A stretch of DNA of 14,643 bases, taken from positions 1-14,643 of the forward strand of contig JAHIYL010000218.1 in NCBI GenBank assembly GCA_018815145.1, written 5' to 3'. This DNA comes from Nanobdellota archaeon. GTDB lineage: Archaea > Nanobdellota > Nanobdellia > Woesearchaeales > GW2011-AR15. A program made the position numbers and the translations under genes. How positions within the stretch are numbered: position 1 is the first letter of the stretch; every line of letters starts with the position of its first letter. Below the pieces are notes generated by a model that was not told where the DNA came from, did no database searches, and saw only the letters and a program-made list of their open reading frames with translations. This document shows positions 1-8,081 of this stretch, in pieces.

Positions 1-99
1 AATCGACAAGCTTAGGCAGATGAGCATCTAAAGATTATGAATTCCAGAGATGCGACTGATCAGTTATTTGGCTTTGCTGTCAAGAAATCTTCAAGATAG
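1..99 (+). other. Possible C-terminal tail of an upstream gene, frame broken
   Basis: Bases 16-99 are open in one frame and encode a plausible protein tail ending in FGFAVKKSSR before TAG at 97-99. The same frame has a stop at 13-15. The reading frame shifted by one base (from base 2) gives IDKLRQ up to about base 19, which would join smoothly to the tail if one base were missing near 17-20. This may be the end of a gene that lies left of the window, with a frameshift or sequence error. It is too short to assign a family, and it could also be non-coding. Confidence 0.25.
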
Positions 100-153
100 A
101 TTAAGAAATATATCAGATAGTTTTCATGCGGAGATACTGTTACAATCAAAAAA

Positions 154-161
154 CTTTTAAA
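154..161 (+). promoter_or_regulatory. TATA-like promoter box for the debranching-enzyme gene
   Basis: CTTTTAAA preceded by an A-run. Transcription would begin about 25 bases downstream, near 183-186, leaving a short leader that contains the ribosome site at 193-199. The placement supports a translation start near 206, not at 419. Confidence 0.5.
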
Positions 162-192
162 CACAAGTCCTCTCTCTTATGCTAAATAAAAA

Positions 193-199
193 GGGGTGA
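193..199 (+). promoter_or_regulatory. Shine-Dalgarno site that fixes the debranching-enzyme start
   Basis: GGGGTGA lies 6 bases before codon ATC at 206. This is the same spacing as GGAGGTGA before guaB at 5251 and GAGGTGA before the small ORF at 10186. It argues that translation begins at 206 although the codon there is not ATG, GTG or TTG. Confidence 0.5.
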
Positions 200-205
200 A
201 TACAA

Positions 206-2047
206 ATCCTTATCAGCCATTCCTATGGCAAAAAAGAAATATCAAAGGAAGCAAAGGCAGATGCATTTCTTCTGACAAATAAGCTTGGCGGATATTTCAT
301 TTATTCAGGGTATCTAAGCAAATACCGTGGACTTCATTTCAGGGAAAATAAGGATGAAGATGAGTTTACTCTTTTCAAGACAATCGATTCTATCTCAATC
401 AATAAGACTGTAACGCATGTGAAGAATTATTTCTCTCACTTTGAGCAGTTGTTCAACCATACAAAACTCAAATATCTCATGCACAGGAATTCTCTTGTCA
501 TCGAGGCAGCAGGAGAATGCGAGCTCACTGTCACCCTTGACATGCGGGAGATATATGATTTTTCCACTCAAGGCAGGATCTATGAGATAAAGAAAGAAGA
601 CGGTTTCATCATAATATCATATACAAAATATACAGATGATTCATTGAAAGAGCAGAAATACAGGAGATATCTTGTCATCATGACAGATGCAGAGATCGAG
701 ATATTGAGCTCATGGAGAGAGCAGTTCTATGACATCGATGCTTCCAGAGGTTCGAGTCTTGACACCATGTGGATCTATGACGCAGCCAGCCTCAAGATCA
801 GCCAAAACAGAAAAATCGTATTCAGCTATTCAGATGACCTGGCTTCTGCCAAAGAAGAGGCGCTCCATGCCTTTGGATCGATCGACAGGCTTTTCGGTGC
901 AGGCGAGCATTATTTCAGGTCGCATTTTTCCATGATGAAATCAAGGGATAACAAGACAAACTTCGCTCACCTGTGCGCAAAAAAAGGACTTGATGACCTT
1001 GGTGTGAGGCTTCATTCAAAGGAGCGCATATATGCAGGCCTCCCCTGGTTCTTCCAGTTCTGGGCAAGGGATGAGGCAATAAGCCTTGGCGCACAGATAA
1101 AAGAAGGGAAACTTGAAACCGCAAAAAACATAATCTTCTCATATCTTTCGCAGATGACAGAGAATGGCAGGATCCCTAACAGGTATCCGCATGCAGAGCT
1201 TGAGAGCGCTGATGGTGTAGGCTGGCTCTTCAAAAGAGCAGAAGACCTTTTCAATCACATAAAAAAACAGGATATCCTTAATTCTTTCCTGACCAAGCAC
1301 CAGCTTAAGTTCATTGAATCCAAGCTTGAGTTCTCAATCGACCAGCAGATCAAGCATTACATGTCCGACGGTCTTATAATGAGCATGAAAAAAGAAACAT
1401 GGATGGATACAGTCTGGGAGAATGATTCCAGGACCGGAGCAAGGATTGAGATACAAGCATTATTCTTGTCAATGCTCAGATTCATGGTGCAGCTCATAAA
1501 ACATAACAGAGACAATCCTGACAAATACATTGCTCTGGAAAAAGATATGAAAAAAAAGGTCAGGGAAAAGTTTCTTTCCGGCAATAGTCTAAAAGACGGG
1601 AGCGAAGATGAAACCATCAGGCCGAATATATTCATTGCATACTATGTCTATCCGGAACTTCTAAGTGCTGAGGAATGGAAAAATGTTTTTACAGACGCTC
1701 TGGACAAACTGTGGTTGAAATGGGGCGGCCTCTCATCAATCGACACCACAAGTCCACTCTTCACACCAGAATATACAGGAGAGAACAATAAAAGCTACCA
1801 TCGCGGAGATTCCTGGTTCTGGCTCAATAACCTAACAGCGATCTGTCTGCACAGATCAGACAAAAAGAAATTCAAGCACTACATTAATAAGATTGTCAAC
1901 GCTTCAACAGATGACATCCTATATTCAGGATTCATTGGCCAGCATTCAGAGATCTCATCAGCTTCAGAAAGAAAGTCAGAAGCCTGCCCTGCGCAGGCCT
2001 GGAGCCTCGGGATGTATATTGAGATGATCAGAGAGATATATGGATAG
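206..2047 (+). CDS. Glycogen-debranching-type amylo-alpha-1,6-glucosidase, non-canonical start
   Basis: Likely hydrolyses alpha-1,6 branch linkages in glycogen-like glucans in the cytoplasm. The first ordinary start is GTG at 419 (542 aa), but the open frame continues upstream and holds a family hallmark, FLLTNKLGGY (residues 21-30 counted from 206), followed by a Tyr-Arg-Gly-Leu-His motif at about 40-44. Counted from 206 the protein is 613 aa, a usual length for archaeal debranching enzymes. The alpha/alpha-barrel half carries GLPWFFQFWARDEAISLGA (about 278-296), NGRIPNRY (about 320), ADGVGWLF, WMDTVWE (about 399), an IEIQAL motif, RPNIFIAYYVYPE, the YHRGDSWFW block, and AQAWSLGMYIEMI at the end. 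The codon at 206 is ATC. Alternatives are GTG at 196 with one surplus A in 204-206 (giving MNTILISH), or ATG at 179 with an in-frame TGA at 197. The family call is firm; substrate is inferred. Confidence 0.85.
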   Translation: MLISHSYGKKEISKEAKADAFLLTNKLGGYFIYSGYLSKYRGLHFRENKDEDEFTLFKTIDSISINKTVTHVKNYFSHFEQLFNHTKLKYLMHRNSLVIEAAGECELTVTLDMREIYDFSTQGRIYEIKKEDGFIIISYTKYTDDSLKEQKYRRYLVIMTDAEIEILSSWREQFYDIDASRGSSLDTMWIYDAASLKISQNRKIVFSYSDDLASAKEEALHAFGSIDRLFGAGEHYFRSHFSMMKSRDNKTNFAHLCAKKGLDDLGVRLHSKERIYAGLPWFFQFWARDEAISLGAQIKEGKLETAKNIIFSYLSQMTENGRIPNRYPHAELESADGVGWLFKRAEDLFNHIKKQDILNSFLTKHQLKFIESKLEFSIDQQIKHYMSDGLIMSMKKETWMDTVWENDSRTGARIEIQALFLSMLRFMVQLIKHNRDNPDKYIALEKDMKKKVREKFLSGNSLKDGSEDETIRPNIFIAYYVYPELLSAEEWKNVFTDALDKLWLKWGGLSSIDTTSPLFTPEYTGENNKSYHRGDSWFWLNNLTAICLHRSDKKKFKHYINKIVNASTDDILYSGFIGQHSEISSASERKSEACPAQAWSLGMYIEMIREIYG

Positions 2048-2112
2048 TTTTTAGTAAAATTCTCTGAATATTTTTATTAAGATGACTCTTTAATATCTAA
2101 TAAAACAGCAAA

Positions 2113-2122
2113 CTTTTTAAAA
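2113..2122 (+). promoter_or_regulatory. TATA-like box of the purine operon
   Basis: CTTTTTAAAA is centred about 26 bases before the guaA ATG at 2143, and there is no Shine-Dalgarno sequence between them. The transcript is probably leaderless. The 95-base gap after the debranching gene also has T-runs at about 2047-2053 and 2070-2078 that could end the upstream transcript. Confidence 0.6.
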
Positions 2123-2142
2123 ATGAGATTTTTACTACATAT

Positions 2143-3948
2143 ATGGGTCAAATTAAACCTCATTCTTTCGACAGGATTTTCATACTTGATTTTGGTTCGC
2201 AGTACACCCATCTGATTTCCCGAAGAATCAGAGAACTGCATGTCTATTCTGAGATTGTGCCAAGCAATATCTCTGCAGATGAACTGCAAACAGCAAAGGG
2301 AATTATATTATCCGGCAGTCCTGCAACTGTCTTTGAAAAAGGCTCACCGCTCTGCGATCCAAAGATATTTGAACTTGGCATCCCTGTTTTGGGCCTCTGC
2401 TACGGCCACCAGCTCATGGCGCACCTCTTAGGCGGAAAGACAGAGATGGGAAAAATCAAGGAGTTTGGTGTTTCTGAAGCATTGATCCATAAAAAAGATG
2501 TGCTTTTCAAAGGATTATCTGATTCTGAAAGGGTCTGGATGAGCCATGGAGTGCATGTAACTTCCCTGCCAAAAGTATTCACTCTAACTGCAAAATCAAA
2601 AGATGGCATCATCGCTGCAATGGCAGATTATGAAAGAAGATTATTTGGCCTGCAATTCCACCCTGAAGTCACACATACAAAAAATGGCATGAAAATACTA
2701 AGGAATTTTGTTGAAGATATCTGTAAAGCGAAGCAGGATTGGACTATACATAATTTCATAGAAGATATTTCTAAAGATATTTCTGAGCAGGCAGGCGACA
2801 AAAAAGTCTTTTTGCTTGTCAGCGGCGGTGTTGATTCAACTGTATGCTTTAGCCTTCTCAACAAGACACTTGGCAAAGAGAGAGTATACGGCCTCCATGT
2901 CGATACAGGCTTTATGAGAAAAGACGAATCAAAAGACATCCAATATTTTCTGAGAAAAGAAGGCTTTGATAATTTTCATGTTATTGATGCAGAAAAAGAT
3001 TTTCTTGAGCCATTGAAAGAAATCTATGACCCTGAAGAAAAAAGAAAAATAATCGGAAATAAGTTCATAGAAGTGCAGCAGAGAGAATTAAGGAGGCTGG
3101 ACCTCAATTCTGATGAATGGCTTCTGGCACAGGGCACAATATATCCTGACACAATAGAAAGTTCAGGCACAAAGCATGCAGACCTGATAAAGACCCATCA
3201 TAACAGGGTGCAGCTGATACAGGTTATGATCAACCGTGGAATGGTGATTGAACCGCTGCAGAGTCTGTACAAGGATGAAGTGAGGGAACTGGGCCTTGCT
3301 CTGGGACTACCTGAAGCAATGGTCCTACGCCATCCATACCCCGGACCTGGCCTTGCCATCAGATGCCTTTGCTCAAACGGCAAATCAGTGTTTTTTGACA
3401 AGGAGCATATTGATCAAAAACTCAGTCAGATAATACCAAATTCAAAAGTCCTCCCTATCAAAAGCGTTGGTGTGCAGGGAGATGAAAGAAGCTACAAGCA
3501 TCCTGCTTTCCTGATATCTGATAAATCATGGCAAGAGCTGGAAATCATCTCAACTGACATAACAAACAAGGTCCATGAAATCAACAGAGTACTTTTGAAG
3601 ATAGACAAAAAAAAGGATGGTCATTGTGAAAATAGGAAAGCATACCTTACAAAGGAGAGGCTTGATCTTCTTCGCAATATTGATACTGATGTCCATCAGA
3701 TAATGAAAAAACACAGACTTGAAGAAGAGATATGGCAGTTCCCTGTTGTACTGATACCCATAGGAGATGAACACTTTGAATCTGTTGTCCTCAGGCCGGT
3801 CGGTTCAACTGAAGCTATGACAGCAAGTTTTTATCACATGGAAAAAAACATACTGGGTGAGATTGCAGAAAAAATATCCAAATATCCTATTGATCATATT
3901 TTTTATGATATAACAAACAAGCCGCCTGCAACAATCGAGTGGGAATAG
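2143..3948 (+). CDS. guaA: GMP synthase (glutamine-hydrolysing), long form
   Basis: Converts XMP to GMP using ATP and ammonia from glutamine. Residues 10-200 are a class I glutamine amidotransferase with the nucleophile in GLCYGHQ (Cys86) and the partners His173 and Glu175 in QFHPEVTHT. Residues 205-400 are the ATP pyrophosphatase domain with the P-loop SGGVDS (227-232), the DTIESSGT and KTHHN substrate motifs, and HPYPGPGLAIR (397-407). The tail has two related dimerisation subdomains, one starting at VLPIKSVGVQGDERSY (436-451) and one at FPVVLIPIGDEHFESVVLR (533-551), ending TNKPPATIEWE. At 601 aa it is longer than the usual roughly 520 aa bacterial enzyme, and the doubled tail resembles the longer human-type layout. 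Many archaea instead split the two activities over two genes. It is first in a tight operon; the deaminase starts 4 bases after its stop. Confidence 0.97.
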   Translation: MGQIKPHSFDRIFILDFGSQYTHLISRRIRELHVYSEIVPSNISADELQTAKGIILSGSPATVFEKGSPLCDPKIFELGIPVLGLCYGHQLMAHLLGGKTEMGKIKEFGVSEALIHKKDVLFKGLSDSERVWMSHGVHVTSLPKVFTLTAKSKDGIIAAMADYERRLFGLQFHPEVTHTKNGMKILRNFVEDICKAKQDWTIHNFIEDISKDISEQAGDKKVFLLVSGGVDSTVCFSLLNKTLGKERVYGLHVDTGFMRKDESKDIQYFLRKEGFDNFHVIDAEKDFLEPLKEIYDPEEKRKIIGNKFIEVQQRELRRLDLNSDEWLLAQGTIYPDTIESSGTKHADLIKTHHNRVQLIQVMINRGMVIEPLQSLYKDEVRELGLALGLPEAMVLRHPYPGPGLAIRCLCSNGKSVFFDKEHIDQKLSQIIPNSKVLPIKSVGVQGDERSYKHPAFLISDKSWQELEIISTDITNKVHEINRVLLKIDKKKDGHCENRKAYLTKERLDLLRNIDTDVHQIMKKHRLEEEIWQFPVVLIPIGDEHFESVVLRPVGSTEAMTASFYHMEKNILGEIAEKISKYPIDHIFYDITNKPPATIEWE

Positions 3949-3952
3949 AAAA

Positions 3953-5257
3953 ATGGATAATAAAAGCATTTTGCTAAAAAATTGCAGATTCATAGTCACT
4001 CAGGATCGTGATCGGAAAATCCTGGAAAAGACAGACATCCTTATCAGTGACGGAAAGATCAAAAAGATAGCTAAGGCAATCCCTGAAAAATCTGACAAGG
4101 TGATTGACTGCTCATACAAGATGGTCATGCCGGGAATGATCAACACTCACACACATCTTCCAATGACATTGTTTAGGGGATACATGGATGCATTGCCTTT
4201 CAATGACTGGCTGCCAATGATCATGAAAATGGAAAGAGACCTGACTCCTGAACAGGTATACTTCGCAACACTGGTTGGTGCACTTGAATGCATCAGGTTC
4301 GGAACAACAGCTGTTGCTGATTTTTATTATTTTCCCTACGAACGAGCAAAAGCAATAAAAGAAGCAGGCATCCTTGGATTTCTTGACTCAAGTGTGATGG
4401 ACAAACCATTATTTTTCAAAGATGCTGATGAGGCTATTGATTTTTCTGAAAAATTCATCAAAGATTTCATTGATGATGAAGATATCCGTCCTGTGGCAAC
4501 AGCCCACTCCATATATCTTTCGAGCAGAGAGACCCTGGTGAAGATAAGGGATATTGCACATAAATACAATATACTCAAGCGAATCCATGTAAGTGAAAGT
4601 GAAAAAGAATTCAGGGAATCTCTCTCAAAAAATAAGAACACTCCAATCGATTATCTTGATTCTTTAAGATGGCTTGATGAAAAGACAATCCTTGTGCATG
4701 CAAACTGGATAACAAACATCGAAATCAGGAGGCTTGCTGAATATGGCTGCAAAGTCTGCCACAATCCCACATCCAATATGAAGCTTGCATATGGAAAGGT
4801 CATGCCTCTTGACAGGATGCTTGAAAAGAATGTCACAGTATCTCTTGCCACAGACGGTCCGACATCAAACAATAATCTTGATATTTTTGAGGAATTGAAA
4901 GTCGCATCGCTCCTGAATAAGTTCATAGAGATCAAAGACATAAGTGATCAGCAGATTTTTGATATGTCAAATATCAATGGAGCAAAGACCCTTGGAATTG
5001 AAGACAAGACCGGATCTATTGAACAGGGAAAGCAGGCAGATATAGTCACAATCGAACTTACCAAGCCTCACCACTACCCAATAAACAAGCATAATTCTCT
5101 TATCTCACACATAATCTATTGCCTGAATGGCAATGATGTCTGCGATACCATCGCAAGAGGCAGAATCCTGATGGAAAACCAGGAAATTAAGCATCTTGAT
5201 GAAAAAATGATCATAAGAAAATTTCAGAATCTCACTGGAGGTGAAAAAATATGGTAA
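3953..5257 (+). CDS. Amidohydrolase of the 5'-deoxyadenosine/SAH/MTA deaminase family
   Basis: A metal-dependent deaminase of the MtaD/DadD (TrzA-like) type, expected to convert an adenine nucleoside to its inosine form plus ammonia. Metal and active-site residues are all visible: THTH (His66, His68) after VMPGMIN, the substrate-contact AHS (His185), IHVSESEKE (His212), VHA (His249) and LATDGPTS (Asp301). The block NTHTHLPMTLFRG and the NPTSNMKLAYG motif (271-281) are typical of this subfamily rather than of guanine deaminase or cytosine deaminase. The 434 aa length is normal. It starts 4 bases after the guaA stop and its last codons overlap the guaB start by 7 bases (ATGGTAA), so it is co-transcribed and probably translationally coupled with guaB. 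The context suggests purine nucleoside salvage. Exact substrate (adenosine, 5'-deoxyadenosine, MTA or SAH) cannot be read from sequence. Confidence 0.9.
   Translation: MDNKSILLKNCRFIVTQDRDRKILEKTDILISDGKIKKIAKAIPEKSDKVIDCSYKMVMPGMINTHTHLPMTLFRGYMDALPFNDWLPMIMKMERDLTPEQVYFATLVGALECIRFGTTAVADFYYFPYERAKAIKEAGILGFLDSSVMDKPLFFKDADEAIDFSEKFIKDFIDDEDIRPVATAHSIYLSSRETLVKIRDIAHKYNILKRIHVSESEKEFRESLSKNKNTPIDYLDSLRWLDEKTILVHANWITNIEIRRLAEYGCKVCHNPTSNMKLAYGKVMPLDRMLEKNVTVSLATDGPTSNNNLDIFEELKVASLLNKFIEIKDISDQQIFDMSNINGAKTLGIEDKTGSIEQGKQADIVTIELTKPHHYPINKHNSLISHIIYCLNGNDVCDTIARGRILMENQEIKHLDEKMIIRKFQNLTGGEKIW
5237..5244 (+). promoter_or_regulatory. Strong Shine-Dalgarno site of guaB
   Basis: GGAGGTGA sits 6 bases before ATG 5251 and inside the end of the deaminase gene. 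It decides the start and gives a clean reference for the ribosome-site spacing used by this genome. Confidence 0.8.
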
Positions 5258-6720
5258 ACCATAATAATGCAGATGACAATAAAATAAAAACTGGCTTGAC
5301 GTTTGATGATGTGCTTCTTGTGCCACAGTATTCAGATGTCCTTCCGAGCGCCGTGATGCTCAATACAATCCTTACACAGAAGATTAAACTAAATATGCCT
5401 ATCCTGAGTTCTGCAATGGACACTGTCACTGAATCAAAGCTTGCGATCGCAATGGCAAATCAGGGAGGGATAGGAATCATCCACAAGAATATGCCTGCAG
5501 CAGAACAGGCCCTGCATGTAAAAAAAGTCAAGACATTCTCAAGCTGGATAATCCGGGCACCTGTATCTCTCTCTCCCAATGACAAGATAAAAAAAGCAAT
5601 TGATCTCATGCATGAGCTGGGTTTCTCAGGCTTTCCTGTTGTTGAAGATGACCTTTTGGTCGGTATCATCACTCACAGGGATATCAAGTTCAAGAAAGAC
5701 CACAGCCTTCTTGTCAAAGAAGTGATGACATTTGATCCTGTCACTGCAAAAGACAATATCGCCTATGATGCTGCAATAAAGCTTTTAGACAAACATAAGA
5801 TTGAGAAGCTGCCTGTTGTAAACAGGCAAGGAAAACTTGTTGGTCTGATAACAATAAAAGACATAGAAAAGATGGACAAATTTCCGTCAGCAGCCAAAGA
5901 TGCTGAAGGCAGCCTGATAGCAGGTGCTGCTGCAGGACCATTTGATTTTGAGAGGATAGACAGATTAGTGTCCGCCGGTGCAGATGTGATAGTCATTGAT
6001 ACTGCGCATGGCCATTCAAAAAATGTTCTTGAAACTATAAAAAAGATAAAGGCACAATACAATGTCCAGGTCATTGGCGGAAATGTAGCAACACCTGAAG
6101 GAACAGAAGCACTGATAAAAGCAGGTGCTGATGCAGTGAAAATAGGGGTTGGTCCCGGCTCAATCTGCACAACCAGAGTAATATCAGGGACAGGTGTTCC
6201 TCAGATCTCAGCTATCATGGATTGTGCAAAGACTGCAGCAAAATACAAGATTCCGGTGATTGCAGATGGCGGCATCAGGTATTCAGGTGATATTGCAAAA
6301 GCTATTGCAGCCGGTGCATCCACTGTCATGATCGGAAATCTCTTGGCAGGGACTGAAGAATCACCAGGAAGAATTGTCTATATCCAGGGCAGAAAATTCA
6401 AGGAATACAGAGGCATGGGTTCTGTAAAGGCAATGGAACAGGGCAGCAAAGACAGATATGGCCAGAAATATATAACTGATACTAAGAAGCTGGTTGCAGA
6501 AGGTGTTGAGGGAATAGTCCCATTCAAAGGTGCACTTGACGAGGTTGTATATCAATTGATCGGCGGGCTGAAATCAGCTATGGGATACTCCGGTGTCAAG
6601 ACAATCGAAGAACTGAGGACAAAGACTAAATTCATGCAGATAACAAATGCAGGTCTGAAAGAAAGCCATCCGCATGACATCGTGATAACCGGTGAAGCAC
6701 CGAATTATAGTGAGAAGTAA
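5251..6720 (+). CDS. guaB: Inosine-5'-monophosphate dehydrogenase
   Basis: Oxidises IMP to XMP with NAD+, the step before GuaA. The catalytic (beta/alpha)8 barrel begins with LTFDDVLLVPQYSD (16-29) and SSAMDTVTE, is interrupted by a CBS pair (about 105-205; second repeat around LPVVNRQGKLVGLITIKDI), and resumes at VIDTAHGHS (248-256). The active-site loop GVGPGSICTTRV places the nucleophile at Cys306. The IMP phosphate loops DGGIRYSGDI (339-348) and VMIGNLLAGTEE follow, then GRKFKEYRGMGS and the flap Arg-Tyr in DRYGQKY (401-407), and EGVEGIVPFKG (417-427). Its 489 aa length is standard. It is the third gene of the purine operon, overlapping the deaminase by 7 bases and led by a strong ribosome site. 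Its stop lies only 34 bases from the end of the convergent lipoprotein gene, with no obvious T-rich terminator between. Confidence 0.98.
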   Translation: MVNHNNADDNKIKTGLTFDDVLLVPQYSDVLPSAVMLNTILTQKIKLNMPILSSAMDTVTESKLAIAMANQGGIGIIHKNMPAAEQALHVKKVKTFSSWIIRAPVSLSPNDKIKKAIDLMHELGFSGFPVVEDDLLVGIITHRDIKFKKDHSLLVKEVMTFDPVTAKDNIAYDAAIKLLDKHKIEKLPVVNRQGKLVGLITIKDIEKMDKFPSAAKDAEGSLIAGAAAGPFDFERIDRLVSAGADVIVIDTAHGHSKNVLETIKKIKAQYNVQVIGGNVATPEGTEALIKAGADAVKIGVGPGSICTTRVISGTGVPQISAIMDCAKTAAKYKIPVIADGGIRYSGDIAKAIAAGASTVMIGNLLAGTEESPGRIVYIQGRKFKEYRGMGSVKAMEQGSKDRYGQKYITDTKKLVAEGVEGIVPFKGALDEVVYQLIGGLKSAMGYSGVKTIEELRTKTKFMQITNAGLKESHPHDIVITGEAPNYSEK

Positions 6721-6754
6721 GGGTTACGAGACATTAGTTGCAGGTGCCATTGAT

Positions 6755-8011
6755 TTAATCCCTCAAAATCGTCCATGCGTCAGGAAGACTATCATAATCC
6801 AGGAGTTGTGCTCCCCAAGAGGCCATTTCCATAAGCTTAATTTGCCGAAAATCAAGTATTGTTTTTCCTGGGTCAGCATACCAATCAGGAGGAGGTATAT
6901 TCAAAACCTCCCAGTAAAATGCTGCTGCTTTTGTTTTTTCAAAATACCAATCCCATTTGCTGTATTCTGCATCCTCTTCATCTACTTCCTCTGAATTTGC
7001 TATTGTGTCAAAAGACACTGCAACATTATATCCCTTCTCTTTCAGAGATTCTACTGTTTTGAAAATACACCGACTTGCCTGTAAACCCATCACATAAATA
7101 TATTCACCATTATCGCCGGGTTCAATTCCAAGAGGTTTCATTTTTTGGAGTTCATCCAACAAGGTTGAATATTTTACTGCATCGGGCCCATCTTTGACTA
7201 TTGAGCTAGTATAGGGATTGCGATTCTCATCAACCTTATTCTGAATATCAACTATAGTTGAACCCATAATTCCTGGAGGTATAATAACTGTCCCAGTTAT
7301 CGTTCCATCTTCAGAATACTTATCTATTGCTATGGGCTCTGTGTTATCATAAGCAGTAATTATGATTGGTATATAATTCTTATTTGCATAATCCAATACT
7401 TCCAGAATAAACGGCATCATAATCCCATATCTATCCGCACCGAGTTCCTGAACAACTGATTGCTGCATATCAACAATAAGTATTAAACCAAGGTCGATTG
7501 TATCTTCAGGTTTTTTGTGAGTTCCTGTATATACATCTCTCCCATGCACTTCCATTGTTAAGGTATAATAATTGTCAATTACCCATTCCCCATTTTTGCA
7601 TTCTAACCTAGAATCAACTGGTGGAGATGCAAAGATTTCTCCATCCCATATCATAATTTTTTGAATATCATATTCCCCTGATACTTTCTCTTCTGTTTGA
7701 TATTCTCCATTAACAGTCTTCCCTTGAAATACCTTGTTTGTGATATCTGCGCACTTCACTTCCTCTCCCTCAATATTTAGAGTCTCGTCTTCTGAACTCA
7801 CACCAATAAAAATAAAATTATCATTATTATCAGTAGTATACTTTCCGTTTTCGTCCAGAGGTATTTCATTAAATGTGTGCGTAAGCTTGCAGTAATTGCA
7901 CTGGTTCTGAAAAGCAGGTTCTGATGTTGGTGCTTCAGGAACCGCACCACTACATCCATACAATAAAATAAGAATAATAAAAAAGACACTGGGAAATGGT
8001 TTTGAATTCAT
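6755..8011 (-). CDS. Lipoprotein with isochorismatase-like cysteine hydrolase domain (copy 1)
   Basis: A predicted surface-anchored hydrolase of unknown substrate. Residues 6-19 are a hydrophobic signal ending in the lipobox LLYGC (Cys20). Residues 174 to about 340 match the isochorismatase/nicotinamidase fold: LGLILIVDMQQ (Asp181), a helix with FILEVLDYANKN then strand IPIIITA, GSTIVDIQ (250-257), IVKDGPDA (Lys273), and YVMGLQASRCIFKTVESL (Cys315), then YNVAVSFDTIA. Asp181, Lys273 and Cys315 occupy the family's catalytic triad positions. Residues 30-150 form an extra domain with four cysteines (38, 41, 87, 138) that the paralogue at 8227-9288 lacks. After residue 355 a shared tail with NIPPPDWYA and EMASWG is not part of the usual fold. 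Family members are mostly cytoplasmic, so a lipoprotein form is unusual. A TATA-like box about 30 bases upstream suggests its own promoter. Fold assignment is from motif reading only. Confidence 0.72.
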   Translation of the reverse strand: MNSKPFPSVFFIILILLYGCSGAVPEAPTSEPAFQNQCNYCKLTHTFNEIPLDENGKYTTDNNDNFIFIGVSSEDETLNIEGEEVKCADITNKVFQGKTVNGEYQTEEKVSGEYDIQKIMIWDGEIFASPPVDSRLECKNGEWVIDNYYTLTMEVHGRDVYTGTHKKPEDTIDLGLILIVDMQQSVVQELGADRYGIMMPFILEVLDYANKNYIPIIITAYDNTEPIAIDKYSEDGTITGTVIIPPGIMGSTIVDIQNKVDENRNPYTSSIVKDGPDAVKYSTLLDELQKMKPLGIEPGDNGEYIYVMGLQASRCIFKTVESLKEKGYNVAVSFDTIANSEEVDEEDAEYSKWDWYFEKTKAAAFYWEVLNIPPPDWYADPGKTILDFRQIKLMEMASWGAQLLDYDSLPDAWTILRD

Positions 8012-8037
8012 AACAATTTTAATTATAATGTATTGGA

Positions 8038-8048
8038 TTATTTAATAA
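8038..8048 (-). promoter_or_regulatory. TATA-like box for lipoprotein copy 1
   Basis: On the minus strand this reads TTATTAAATAA, centred about 30 bases before the ATG at 8011, with no Shine-Dalgarno sequence in between. It suggests an independent, nearly leaderless transcript for the second lipoprotein. Confidence 0.45.
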
Positions 8049-8081
8049 TTACTAAATCAAGCGATATTGCTAACAAAAAAA

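Noticed and set aside
179..199. Selenocysteine or stop readthrough at TGA 197 from ATG 179
   Set aside because: No SECIS-like structure or selenoprotein family relation is evident, and the ribosome site overlaps the TGA; an AUC start or a one-base error is simpler. Kept only as an alternative.
419..2047. GTG at 419 as the true start of the debranching enzyme
   Set aside because: It cuts off the conserved N-terminal motif that is encoded upstream in the same frame, and it has no ribosome site or promoter at a sensible distance.
5763..6170. 135-residue minus-strand frame inside guaB
   Set aside because: It lies wholly within the certain IMP dehydrogenase gene and shows no domain of its own.
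6721..6754. Terminator between guaB and the convergent lipoprotein gene
   Set aside because: No convincing hairpin or T-run is seen in these 34 bases on either strand.
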